From Lantana camara (lineage: Eukaryota > Streptophyta > Magnoliopsida > Lamiales > Verbenaceae): DNA of 64,000 bases. The position numbers were made by a program, and so were the translations under genes. The notes beneath the pieces are model-generated. The model searched no databases and had not been told where the DNA came from. It saw only the letters and a program-made list of their open reading frames with translations. Shown one piece after another: positions 11,744-22,622 of the stretch. The stretch spans positions 96,139,001 to 96,203,000 of the forward strand of contig CM074861.1 in assembly GCA_037501455.1 (NCBI GenBank), in the 5' to 3' direction. The first letter of the stretch is position 1; every line of letters starts with the position of its first letter.

Positions 11744-13688
11744 TGTTGGAAAACACGAATCAGAAAGCAGCGGAATTTAAAAAATTTTCCCAACAAAAGG
11801 ACCTTGAACTCGCAATCGTGTAACCAAATTCGTAAAGATAGAAAACTTACTTTTCTTTTATTCTTTCTTGAAGCGTTTCAAGCCACCCAAGAACGCTCTT
11901 CTCGCGGCTTGATCCCCTCTCCTTGGTAAAGGTCGAATCTTCAAACTTCTAACTTGAAGTCTCTAGAGAAAGTCCACCAACTTGATCACAATCTAACTAG
12001 TAAGGATGCTAGTTCTCTAGTTAGTGTTTAGGCTTAACCTAGGGTTTAATTTAATCTTGGAGAAAGGAAGGTGTTCAACACATGAACCAAGAATTGTCAA
12101 TTTAGATCTAAAGGGGAGCTCGAGCTCCCCTATATATAAGAGGGGAGTGCCGATCCAAATCCTTGTTGGACAAGGATTTGGTTCCTCTCTCTCCTATTAC
12201 TTGATCATCAAGTATTTTCCAACTTTGACTTTGAATTCTAATTCAAGTCAACTTCTAAGAGAGCTAAAAATATCCAAACTATTTTTGGATAATTTTATAC
12301 TTTATTTATTATAAAATAAATAACTTATTTTTATCTAATTAATTAATTCGTAATTAATTAACTAGATTATTTTCTCCAAAATTAGACTTTCTTTTTGATT
12401 CAAAATTAAACCAAAGTCTATTAAATAATTAACTAATTAATTATTTAATATATATATAATATATATATATACACACGTGTGTGACACGTGTCACAGTGAC
12501 ACGTGTCACTCACGTGAGCCACACGTGTGACTTCACACGTGTGGAACCCTCTTGGCCCGATTAACTCGTTTAATCATTTTAAAGCCTCAACTCATGTAAC
12601 CAAGTTGTTGTGTGTGACCCTCTAGGTTCTCAATTCAATTAGCAGTGACCCTAATTAATTAATTCACTAATTAATTAATCAGTCCACAGATTAAACGACC
12701 ATAGTCTAGCAACAGGTGTTTAACCCCTAGCTGAATTGGAATGTTCGGATTCGACAGAACCTTTAAGTCATTGATTCATGTGAGATACAATCCTCCTACT
12801 TACTATCTCTCAACCAAGATCTAGGGCAAGGGAATAATCAGAACCCTAATAATCCGGTCTTAAAGCTAAGTGCATTTCATATCCATTTGATCTCAATCCA
12901 AGAAACCCTTTTCTTGATGTCTTGATCTACTGCCTTGGCCAAGGACTCCATATGGCATATGAATGACTTACACAATAAGAGATCACCTTGCAAATGCAAG
13001 TGTAGGTCCTTTCTTGATTCTCATTCACTTTCATGAGTCACTTGTGCAGCCCCAGCATAAACCTTGAATCAGTTGTCTAAGGCGACACCCTTTAAAGCTT
13101 ATACCAAAGACTACAGAGTTAACTCATAAAGTAACATGGAACCTCAAGTCTAAGGATCAATTAATCCCATCAATGACTCGTGAGATATTTCCTAATCTGG
13201 AAGTTTCCATTTCCTGAAATAGAAACTTCCTTTCCCATTTAGGAATGTTCTCACACGGGGCACCTCAGTGAACTTACTTATTAAAGCAAGCACCCTCATG
13301 TATCACGCACGTATCAACTATACACTTTCCACCTCCATGAAACAAGGTGGTCCTTCTTAAGGGCGTGATCCCACAAGCAAGCCTTAGAGGAGTCAGGTTG
13401 ACACTCCCATTGTCTGTAGGACTCATCGGCTTGGAGTATTTTACTAATCATGACTTATGTGATATAGGGCTCGTTTCATGAACCATTTCGCCTAAATGGT
13501 AGAGTCCTAAAGTCATCAGGATTAGGGGAGTTCTCATACATGCACAGCTAAAGTAAACGCATACCAAACAAGAGCATATAAAGAAGTGTTGCCTCAATTC
13601 GTTATTTCATTCAAAGATTGTCTGTGATTACAATAAGGAAAAGCACAAAGCGGATATACAATCGGCTTTTAGGGCACTATTCCTAACA
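11744..13688 (-). mobile_element. Copia element A, 3' LTR (minus)
   Basis: 1945 bp, plus-strand ends TGTTGGAAAACACG and TTCCTAACA. It is nearly identical to 29931-31876. The polypurine tract AAGTGGGAGAT (minus) abuts it at 13689-13699. It carries the ACGT palindrome cluster at 12471-12544 and the TATA/GAGCTCGAGCTC start region at about 12116-12142. Flanks at 11740-11743 and 31877-31880 share ATAT, a 4-bp or slightly damaged 5-bp TSD. Confidence 0.93.
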
Positions 13689-13704
13689 ATCTCCCACTTG
13701 CCCG

Positions 13705-16700
13705 TCAAAGCCATTCTAAAGCTACTCTAAGTCCCATCTTCTGAAGATGACCTTGGAAAGCTTCTCGACTAAGGGGTTTAGTAAGTGGATCTGCCACGTT
13801 CTCTGCTGATGTGACCCTCTCAATTTGCACATCACCTCTTTTGATAATATTACGGATTAGGTGATACTTCCTCATAATGTGCTTGGTCCGTTGGTGAGAT
13901 CTTGGTTCTCTTGCTTGAGCAACCGCCCCAGTGTTGTCACAAAACACAGTAATGGGGTCTTTCATGCTAGGAACAACATTCAACTCTTGAATGATTTTCT
14001 AATCCAAACACCTTCCTTAGCTGCATCATTTGCAGCTAAGTATTCGGCCTCAGTGGTCGAATCTGCAGTGGTAGTTTGCTTGGAACTCTTTTAACTCACT
14101 GCTCCGCCGTTTAGGCAGAAAATGTATCCTGACATTGACTTAAAATCATCTAAGTCAGATGCAAAGCTTGCATCGCAGTATCCTTTGATAGTAAGATCTT
14201 TCTGACCTCCGTAAACTAAGAATAAATCTTTAGTACTTTTCAAGTACTTAAGAATATTCTTCACGGCAGCCCAGCGACCATCTCCAGGGTCAGATTGGAA
14301 ACGACTCGTTACACTAAGTGCATAAGCCACATCCGATCGAGTACATAACATTGCATACATTATGCTACCTATTGCTGACGCATAAGGTGTATGAGTCATT
14401 CTCTCCTTCTCAAGGTTAGTCTTAGGACACATCTTCTTTGAAAGACATGTTCCTACACTCATAGGAAGGTTCTTAACCTTTGCTGACTCCATATTGAATC
14501 TCTTCAATACTTTGTCAATGTACATCGATTGTGATAGTCCTATTAACCTTCTAGATCTATCTCTATAGATTTTAATTCCAAGGATATAGGACGCATCACC
14601 AAGATCTTTCATCTCGAATTGGTTCGATAACCATAACTTAGTCACTTTCATGTCATCCTTCGAATTCCCAATAAGAAGGATGTCATCAACATAAAGTACT
14701 AAGAATTGCACTGAGGTCTCCAATTCCTTTCTATACACACATGATTCATTCGTAATTTGGATGAAGCCAAACGCTTTGACCGATTCATCAAATCGAATGT
14801 TCCAATTCCTAGAAGCCTGTTTCAATCCATAGATTGATCTTTGGAGTTTGCAAACCTTTTGCTCACTCCCACTGAATGTGAAACCTATGGGTTGCTCTAT
14901 ATAAATGTCTTTATCAATGTCACCATTGAGAAAGGCAGTTTTCACATCCATTTGCCATATCTCATAGTCATAATATGCAGCAATGGCAAGCATGAGTCGA
15001 ATGGACTTTTGCATTGTAACTGGTGAAAAGGTTTCGTCAAAGTCTACGCCGGGTCTTTGAGTGAATCCTTTTGCAACCAGTCTTGCCTTGTAGGCTGCAA
15101 TGCTTCCATCAACTCCAAGCTTTCTCTTAAAGATCCATTTGCAACCTATGGGTTTGACCCCATCAGGCAAATCTACCAAGGTCCAAACTTGGTTGGAGTT
15201 CATGGAATCCATTTCGGATTTCATGGCTTCTATCCACTGTTCAGAGTCAGAATCTGAAAGTGCCTCCTCATATGTTAAAGGATCATTATCCTTTTGAGAG
15301 ATTTCATGGAAGAATCCATACCATCTCTCCGGCTGTCTAGGAGTGCGTTCCGAACGCCTTAGAGGAGGGTTTTCGTGTGTATCGAAATTCGTGATTGGTT
15401 GTAGTTGATCAGTAGGGGACGTCTCTTCAGTGGGTGGCGTGGGGTTACTTTGTACTTCTTCTAATTCTATGATCTTTCCTTTCTTTTCTTTAAGGAACGG
15501 TTCCTCAAGAAAAGTGGCATTTCTGGAAACAAACACCTTTTGCTCAGATTGATCATAGAAATAGTATCCTATGGATTCCTTAGGATAACCTACAAAGTAG
15601 CATAAGTTAGAACGAGATTCTAACTTATCTCCCACTGTCCTCTTCACGTAAGCAGGACAACCCCAAATTCTTAAGTAAGAATAACTAGGGATTTTACCAT
15701 GCCACATTTCATAGGGTGTCTTGGGGACTGACTTAGAGGGAACTAGATTCAGAATCTTTGCTGCACTTTCTAGGGCATAACCCCAGAAAGAAGGTGGTAA
15801 GTCAGTGAAAATCATCATGGAACGAACCATATCAAGTAGGGTTCGATTCCTTCTCTCAGAAACTCCATTAAGCTGAGGAGTTCCCGGAGGAGTCCACTGA
15901 GAGATAATCCCATTATCTTTGAGATGATTAAGGAATTCTTCACTAAGATACTCGCCTCCTCGATCAGATCGAAGTGCTTTGATCTTGTGACCAGTTTGGT
16001 TCTCAACCTCCTTTTGAAATTGTAAGAATTTCTCAAAAGCTTCAGATTTATACTTCATTAAGTATACATAACCATACCGACTAAAGTCATCAGTAAAGGT
16101 TATGAAGTACTGATGATTGTTTCTAGTGCTTACACTAAGCGGTCCACAAACATCAGTATGGATCAAATCCAAAACCTCAGTGGCACGTTCCACAGTTCCT
16201 TTAAAAGGAACTTTGGACATCTTTCCTTTGAGACAGGATTCGCAAGAAGTTAACTCTTTGAGATCATTTTCAGAGAATGATCCTAAAGTGTTTATCTTGC
16301 TAATTCTGTTCTTGGAAATGTGTCCTAATCTAGCGTGCCATAAGGGAGCTGAAACTTTGTCATCTCTCTTACGCTTTGTTTTTCGTTGTATATTCATAAT
16401 ATTGATATTTTGAGTTAGGTAAAGTCCATTACTCAGAGTACCGATATGAACGGAAGAGTTGTTCCGTTTGATAAAGTATTTACCATTCTTAATATAAGTT
16501 TCATAACCTTCACAATCTAATATTGGAACTGAAATTATATTACGAATAATGCTCGGTACATAAAGGACTTTGTTTAATACTAACTCAAAACTACCTAAAT
16601 CTAATCTAATTGTGCCTAAAGCTCGAGCTTCAACGTTTGAGCCATCGCCGATCTTCAAGACACATTCTCCTTCTTTGAGTTGTTGGACCTCACTTAGCAT

Positions 16701-17624
16701 CTGTACATCATTACAGATATGAGTTCCACAATCGGTATCAAGTACCCAAGAACTAGAATTAATAGAAAGATTTACTTCAACGAGAAAGATACCTTTTTTT
16801 AGAGTAGCCTTGTACTCTGGGCAGTTTCTCCTCTAATGTCCCGCTTTGCCACAATGGAAGCAAACATCCTCTTTCTGATCACGCTTCTTCTTTTGGGCCT
16901 TCCCCTTCGAAATGCCACCAGTGGGCCTAAGGGGTTTCTTCTTCTTCTTTTGGGCTTTCTTGCCCTTACCTTTAGAAGGCCCAGAATAGGAAGATGGAGC
17001 ATTCACCATCAAAACCTTATTGTCCTTCTTGATCGTGCTTTCAGCAGTCACAAGCTGACTAATCAGCTCAGCTACAGTAGCACCAGCATGATTCATGTTG
17101 AAGTTAAGGACAAATGGGTTGAATGATGGTGGGAGCGAAGCTAGCAACAAATCCACTGAAAGCTCATCTTTCAGTGGCATGTCCATGGAAGCAAGTTTCT
17201 CAGTAAGGGCAAGAAACTTGAGTCTATATGCATGGACACTTGAACCTTCCCTCTTTCTCAAGTGGAACAATTCCTTTGAAGTGTTATACCTTGTAACACG
17301 TTCATGAGGGCGGTAAAGTTGCTCTAAGTGGTCGTAAATCTCCCAAGCGTATTCCATGGCCTCATGTTGCCTTTGCAAGTCCGGAGACATGTTAGCCAAC
17401 ATAAGGCAACGGGCTTGGAGATTATCATCCTTCCACTTCTGAATCGCGTCCCGCTCGGCCCGAGTGGGAGCCTCCCCTTCGGGACTAGGCTCCCCTTCGA
17501 AGAGAACATAAGTTCTCTTCTCAGAATCTAAAATGATTTTTAGATTCCTCAGCCAATCAGAATAGTTGGGACCAGTCAACTTGTTTGACTCGAGGATCGA
17601 TACAAGAGGGTTTTTGGTTGCCAT
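13705..17624 (-). pseudogene. Copia element A gag-pol polyprotein, disrupted
   Basis: The sequence starts at the ATG at 17624 (MATKNPLVSILESNK) and runs about 1306 codons to the stop at 13705. Domain order is gag (1-235), CCHC zinc knuckle C255-C258-H263, protease DTG at about 296, GAG-pre-integrase zinc module (HARLGH...CESC), integrase core, reverse transcriptase with YVDD, and RNase H. Integrase before RT identifies Ty1/copia. Three lesions are visible. W264 is TAG, inside the zinc knuckle. A second Trp is TAA at 14091-14093, just before the RNase H motif. A 1-nt deletion near 14000 shifts the frame for about the last 95 codons. RNase H keeps the canonical TEAEY, unlike element B. The antisense and shadow ORFs across this stretch are not genes. 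Confidence 0.93.
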
Positions 17625-18423
17625 TTCAAAACACGTAGAGAATCACAGAATCTACGACCTAAATGGTAAAACAGAGAACTAGTGAGCATGCTGAATTATA
17701 ACGATATACAAAAGATAAGGTCTTTAATCTATTGTAGCTCCCACTGTTTTTCAAAGATCTAGAATTCCCAAAGATCTAAGAGGAACACGTTTCCCAATGG
17801 GTACTAAGATCCTAGGCATTTTACCTCGAACCCACGACTCGCGGACATTCTAAGTAAGAACCCTAGGTAGGTACAACTTACCAATTCTAACACCTTTAGA
17901 ATTCTTAGTAATTGTTTTTGCATCACCTATCTTTCAATATGGACCCACGACTCGTGCGACATCCATATTTACTTAGGCGTTAAGCTAGACCCATCAATCA
18001 TAAGATCATGACCAAAACTTAGTTCGAACGACCCACGACTAGCGGACATCGCCCTTGCCAAAATTGACCACGAAATATTGACCATTTAAAATGATCAATT
18101 AGGTAACTAAGAACTAATAAGCTCCACTAGGTATCCCACGACTCGCGGACAATAACTAGCTTCACTTACTAAACTTAAAACCTATTGATGGAATGCTAGG
18201 AATTTAATTCAAAATTTGCATCTCGAATTAAACACCTATTTGTTCGAAAATAGCTTAATATTTAATGGGAATTTTCGAATCAACCGGAGAGTTGTCCGGT
18301 TCGACCTCACCAACATATATGTTATCCAATTTTATTAGTCTTGATTAATGCAAGTACACTTAAATGCATATCAAACAAGCACATAAACAGATAACATGTC
18401 CTAGCATGATACTAACATGTAAT
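17625..18423 (-). mobile_element. Copia element A leader, gag-proximal part
   Basis: Untranslated leader between LTR and gag, on the minus strand. It matches 21820-22622 of element B and contains four copies of the ACCCACGACTCGCGGAC motif (reverse of GTCCGCGAGTCGTGGGT) at 17831, 17943, 18031 and 18135. The third has one changed base. The leader is cut at 18423 by element B and resumes at 28506. Confidence 0.9.
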
Positions 18424-19569
18424 TGTTAGGAATAGTGCCCTAGAAAGCCGATTGTATATCCGCTTTGTGCTTTTCCTTATTGTAATCACAGACAATCTTT
18501 GAATGAAATAACGAATTGAGGCAACACTTCTTTATATGTTCTTGTTTGGTATGCGTTTACTTTAGCTGTGCATGTATGAGAACTCCCCTAATCCTGATGA
18601 CTTTAGGACTCTACCATTTAGGTGAAATGGTTCATGAAATGAGCCCTATATCACATAAGTCATGATTAGTAAAATACTCCAAGCCGATGAGTCCTACAGA
18701 CAGTGGGAGTGTCAACCTGACTCCTCTAAGGCTTGCTTGTGGGATCACGCCCTTAAGAAGGACCACCTTGTTTCATGGAGGTGCAAAGTGTATAGTTGAT
18801 ACGTGCGTGATACATGAGGGTGCTTACTTTAACAAGTAAGTTCACTGAGGTGCCCCGTGTGAGAACATTTCTAAATGGGAAAGGAAGTTTCTATTTCAGG
18901 AAATGGAAACTTCCAGATTAGGAAATATCTCACGAGTCATTGATGTGATTAATTGATCCTTAGACTTGAGGTTCCTTGTCACTTTATGAGTTAACTCTGT
19001 AGTCTTAGGTATAAGCTTTAAAGGGTTTCGCCTTAGACAACTGATTCAAGGCTTATGCTGGGGCTGCAAAAGTGACTCATGAAAGTGAATGAGAATCAAG
19101 AAAGGACCTACACTTGCATTTGCAAGGTAATCTCTTATTGTGTAAGTCATTCATATGCCATATGGAGTCCTTGGCCAAGGCAGTAGATCAAGACATCAAG
19201 AAAAGGGTTTCTTGGATTGAGATCAAATGGATATGAAATGCACTTAGCTTTAAGACCAGATTATTATGGTTCTGATTATTCCCTTGCCCTAGATCTTGGT
19301 TGAGAGATAGTAAGTAGGAGGATTGTATCTCACATGAATCAATGACTTAAAGGTTCTGTCGAATCCGAACATTCCAATTCAGCTAGGGGTTAAACACCTG
19401 TTGCTAGACTATGGTCGTTTAATCCGTGGACTGATTAATTAATTAGTGAATTAATTAATTAGGGTCACTGCTAATTGAATTGAGAACCTAGAGGGTCACA
19501 CACAACAACTTGGTTACATGAGTTGAGGCTTGAAAATGATTAAACGAGTTAATCGGGCCAAGAGGGTTC

Positions 19570-19641
19570 CACACGTGTGAAGTCACACGTGTGGCTCACG
19601 TGAGTGACACGTGTCACTGTGACACGTGTCACACACGTGTG
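19570..19641. promoter_or_regulatory. ACGT (G-box) palindrome cluster in LTR U3
   Basis: At least six ACGT cores occur in about 70 bp, several as CACGTG or ACACGTGT, including two perfect GTGACACGTGTCAC palindromes. Plant bZIP and bHLH factors bind such ACGT elements. The cluster lies about 335 bp upstream of the TATA box. Equivalent clusters are at 12471-12544, 27699-27772, 30659-30732, 33514-33572, 41343-41402 and 60199-60272. Confidence 0.7.
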
Positions 19642-19975
19642 TATATATATATTATATATATATAAAATAATTAATTAGTTAATTATTTAATAGACTTTGG
19701 TTTAATTTTGAATTAAAAAGAAAGTCTAATTTTGGAGAAAATAATCTAGTTAATTAATTACGAATTAATTAATTAGATAAAAATAAGTTATTTATTTTAT
19801 AATAAATAAAGTATAAAATTATCCAAAAATAGTTTGGATATTTTTTAGCTCTCGTAGAAGTTGACTTGAATTAGAATTCAAAGTCAAAGTTGGAAAATAC
19901 TTGATGATCAAGTAATAGGAGAGAGGGACCAAAATCCTAGCCCATAAAGGACTAGGAATTTCGGCACCCCCCTCA

Positions 19976-19984
19976 CTATAAATA
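19976..19984 (+). promoter_or_regulatory. TATA box of element B 5' LTR
   Basis: CTATAAATA is followed by GGGGAGCTCGAGCTCC. The same arrangement recurs in all LTRs of the family (for example 28106-28114, and 60615-60622 in D). It marks the probable U3/R promoter. Confidence 0.7.
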
Positions 19985-20639
19985 GGGGAGCTCGAGCTCC
20001 TTATGGAGCTAATTGACAATTCTTGGTTCATGTGTTGAACACCTTCCTTTCTCCAAGATTAAATTAAACCCTAGGTTAAGCCTAAACACTAACTAGAGAA
20101 CTAGCATCCTTACTAGTTAGATTGTGATCAAGTTGGTGGACTTTCTATGGAGACTTCAAGTTAGAAGTTTGAAGATTCGAGCTTTACCAAGGAGAGGGGA
20201 TCAAGCCGCGAGAAGAGCGTTCTTGGGTGGCTTGAAACGCTTCAAGAAAGAATAAAAAGAAAAGTAAGTTTTCTATCTTTACGAATTTGGTTACACGATT
20301 GCGAGTTCTAGGTCCTTTTGTTGGAAAAATTTTTTAAATTCCGCTGCTTTCTGATTCGTGTTTTCCAACAAGTGGTATCAGAGCCACCTCGTTAATCGTG
20401 TTTCTGATTCGTCTCAATTATACTGAATTTGGTAGAAATTCTTAGGCTTGATGCGATTGAGTATTTGTAATTGTTTTAGAAAGCCTGAATTACGAAACTG
20501 TATTTTTTTCCTGAAAATTTCTGAAAATTGGTTTTTGCAAAATTTAATTTTTTGAGAACTATTTTAGATTTGAAACTGTATAAACTGTTTTTGGATTTCT
20601 TGGATTGGTTTTGCTTTTGAACGAAAACACGAAACGAAA

Positions 20640-20945
20640 ACCCGGATTACGACGAACACGCGAAACCCCGCGCGCGAAGGAGTCGCGCGCGCGGGCTTCA
20701 CGCGCCGCCGCCCGCCTGTGCTAGGCGTGCGCAGGGCATCCGCCCAGCACCTCCCGCACGCCTGTGCGGGAGCCTTCTAGGCGCGCCCGCCCAGGGCGGC
20801 CGAGAATGGCCGCCCATCGCCCACCATCGCCCGACAGGGCGCGCGTGCGCCAGGTGCGCGCACTCGCCCGGGCTTGGCCGGGCGCTGTGCGCGCCTGCCG
20901 TGCGCGTCCGCGCGCGCTTGCAACGCGTGCGCCCCGTTTCGCGTA
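20640..20945 (+). repeat. GC-rich hairpin block in element B leader
   Basis: Very GC-rich and rich in GCGC, containing inverted repeats such as CTCCCGCACGCCTGTGCGGG. Corresponding blocks in A (29400-29640), C (34890-35230) and D (61260-61620) keep the CCCGCA...TGCGGG hairpins but differ greatly in length and order. ORFs through the block are a by-product of low stop-codon frequency. Confidence 0.7.
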
Positions 20946-21292
20946 TGGGCCCCGTTTTCCTGATTCGATTTTTCGTATTTCGTGCAATCCAGTCCCGATT
21001 TTTATTTTAATTTTAAAATTTTATTTTTTGAATATTTATTTTAATTTTTGAATAAAACTTAAAATTGGGATTTTTGAGAAATTGAAACAGTTTATATTTT
21101 GGGAAAATACAATCTTTGATAAAATTGTTAATTTTCAGAAATTAATTGGAATTTTATTTGTTTTGGTAATTTGGGATTTATTGAAAACTTTTATAAATAA
21201 GACTCGCATCAAGTCGTGTTTTGAGTCATTAGGACTTGAAACGAGAATTTTAATTTATTGGCTAAATTTAAATTCTCGCAAAAGCATGTTAG

Positions 21293-21478
21293 GTGATCGT
21301 GGGTTTAGATCTATGTATGGTTTTAATTTATGCACATGGATGGTTTAAATTGGGGTTGGAGCCCTATAGTTGCGTTTTTCAATTGAGGTTGGAGCCTCAC
21401 TTATGTGCGTACTGTTATGTGATTTATTATGTGGCTTTCCATGTTACTGTTTTTGAGGCCGGGGTATGCCCCGTGTAA
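21293..21478 (+). CDS. Small leader ORF, element B (61 codons)
   Basis: Starts MIVGLDLCMVLIYAHGW and ends VFEAGVCPV. It has homologues at 28850-29035 (A, minus), 35590-35775 (C) and 61967-62299 (D, stop lost and extended). It has two LEP repeats (LGLEPYSCVF, LRLEPHLCAY). No known domain. Identity is no higher than in surrounding leader, so it may be an untranslated or regulatory upstream ORF. Confidence 0.35.
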   Translation: MIVGLDLCMVLIYAHGWFKLGLEPYSCVFQLRLEPHLCAYCYVIYYVAFHVTVFEAGVCPV

Positions 21479-22622
21479 TTGTCTAAGGCCAATATGAAGA
21501 TTGAGCCTTATTACTTTATGTCTTTTTCTTTTTATTGTAATTTGAGAGTAGAGATAGGTGGTGAGGTTTTATTTTCATTTTGGAGACAATGCACCCATGG
21601 AGTAAGATGGACCACATTCAAGTAACAAGGAGGCCATAAGTGAAGACCCCTCAAAATGTTAGGGAGGGGAATCTCAATTGTTAAATGTAATAGAGATAGG
21701 GCTCGTATTTTGTTACCGCTTTCCCTTATGTGATTTAAACTGTTTATGTGGCATGTATGTTAGAACTTGTGATTGTGGAGTGGCTCCCACATATCACGCA
21801 TAAGATAGGTAGAACCCATGATCATTACATGTTAGTATCATGCTAGGACATGTTATCTGTTTATGTGCTTGTTTGATATGCATTTAAGTGTACTTGCATT
21901 AATCAAGACTAATAAAATTGGATAACATATATGTTGGTGAGGTCGAACCGGACAACTCTCCGGTTGATTCGAAAATTCCCATTAAATATTAAGCTAATTT
22001 CGAACAAATAGGTGTTTAATTCGAGATGCAAATTTTGAATTAAATTCCTAGCATTCCATCAATAGGTTTTAAGTTTAGTAAGTAAAGCTAGTTATTGTCC
22101 GCGAGTCGTGGGATAGCTAGTGGAGCTTATTAGTTCTTAGTTACCTAATTAATCATTTTAAATGATCAATATTTCGTGGTCAATTTTAGCAAGGGCGATG
22201 TCCGCGAGTCGTGGGTCGTTCGAACTAAGTTTTGGTCATGATCTTATGATTGATGGGTCTAGCTTAACGCCTAAGTAAATATGGATGTCGCACGAGTCGT
22301 GGGTCCATATTGAAAGATAGGTGATGCAAAAACAATTACTAAGAGTTCTAAAGGTGTTAGAATTGGTAAGTTGTACCTACCTAGGGTTCTTACTTAGAAT
22401 GTCCGCGAGTCGTGGGTTCGAGGTAAAATGCCTAGGATCTTAGTACCCATTGGGAAACGTGTTCCTCTTAGATCTTTGGGAATTCTAGATCTTTGAAAAA
22501 CAGTGGGAGCTACAATAGATTAAAGACCTTATCTTTTGTATATCGTTATAATTCAGCATGCTCACTAGTTCCCTGTTTTACCATTTAGGTCGTAGATTCT
22601 GTGATTCTCTACGTGTTTTGAA

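Larger units (their letters stand above)
18424..20370 (+). mobile_element. Copia element B, 5' LTR
   Basis: 1947 bp, starts TGTTAGGAATAGTGCCC and ends TTTTCCAACA. The TSD GTAAT lies at 18419-18423 and 28501-28505, proving nested insertion into A. The 3' LTR (26554-28500) has the same length and only a few differences. Within it are the ACGT palindrome cluster (19570-19641), a TATA box CTATAAATA (19976-19984) and the palindrome GGAGCTCGAGCTCC at the likely transcription start. Confidence 0.95.
20371..22622 (+). mobile_element. Element B primer-binding site and 2.25-kb leader
   Basis: TGGTATCAGAGCC at 20373-20385, two bases after the LTR, is the site for initiator-Met tRNA. The leader then has a GC-rich block (20640-20945), an AT-rich stretch, a 61-codon ORF (21293-21478) and four GTCCGCGAGTCGTGGG motifs (22097, 22200, 22287 variant, 22401) before the gag ATG. 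Such a long leader is unusual for plant copia elements. Packaging and dimerisation signals would be expected here. Confidence 0.9.

Noticed and set aside
14841..17531. Plus-strand ORFs opposite element A gag-pol, and minus-strand ORFs opposite B (22716-26251)
   Set aside because: Antisense shadows of the conserved polyprotein; they occur in both copies only because gag-pol is conserved.
20721..21051. ORFs of 88-95 codons on both strands in the GC-rich leader block (also 29355-29759, 34813-35322, 61218-61635)
   Set aside because: Open frames on both strands at once, Arg/Ala/Pro-rich, not conserved between copies: expected from GC-rich low-stop DNA.
22097..22417. CRISPR-like array suspected from regularly spaced 16-nt repeats
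   Set aside because: Only four repeats, spacers of about 71-98 nt that are themselves conserved between copies, inside a plant retrotransposon leader.
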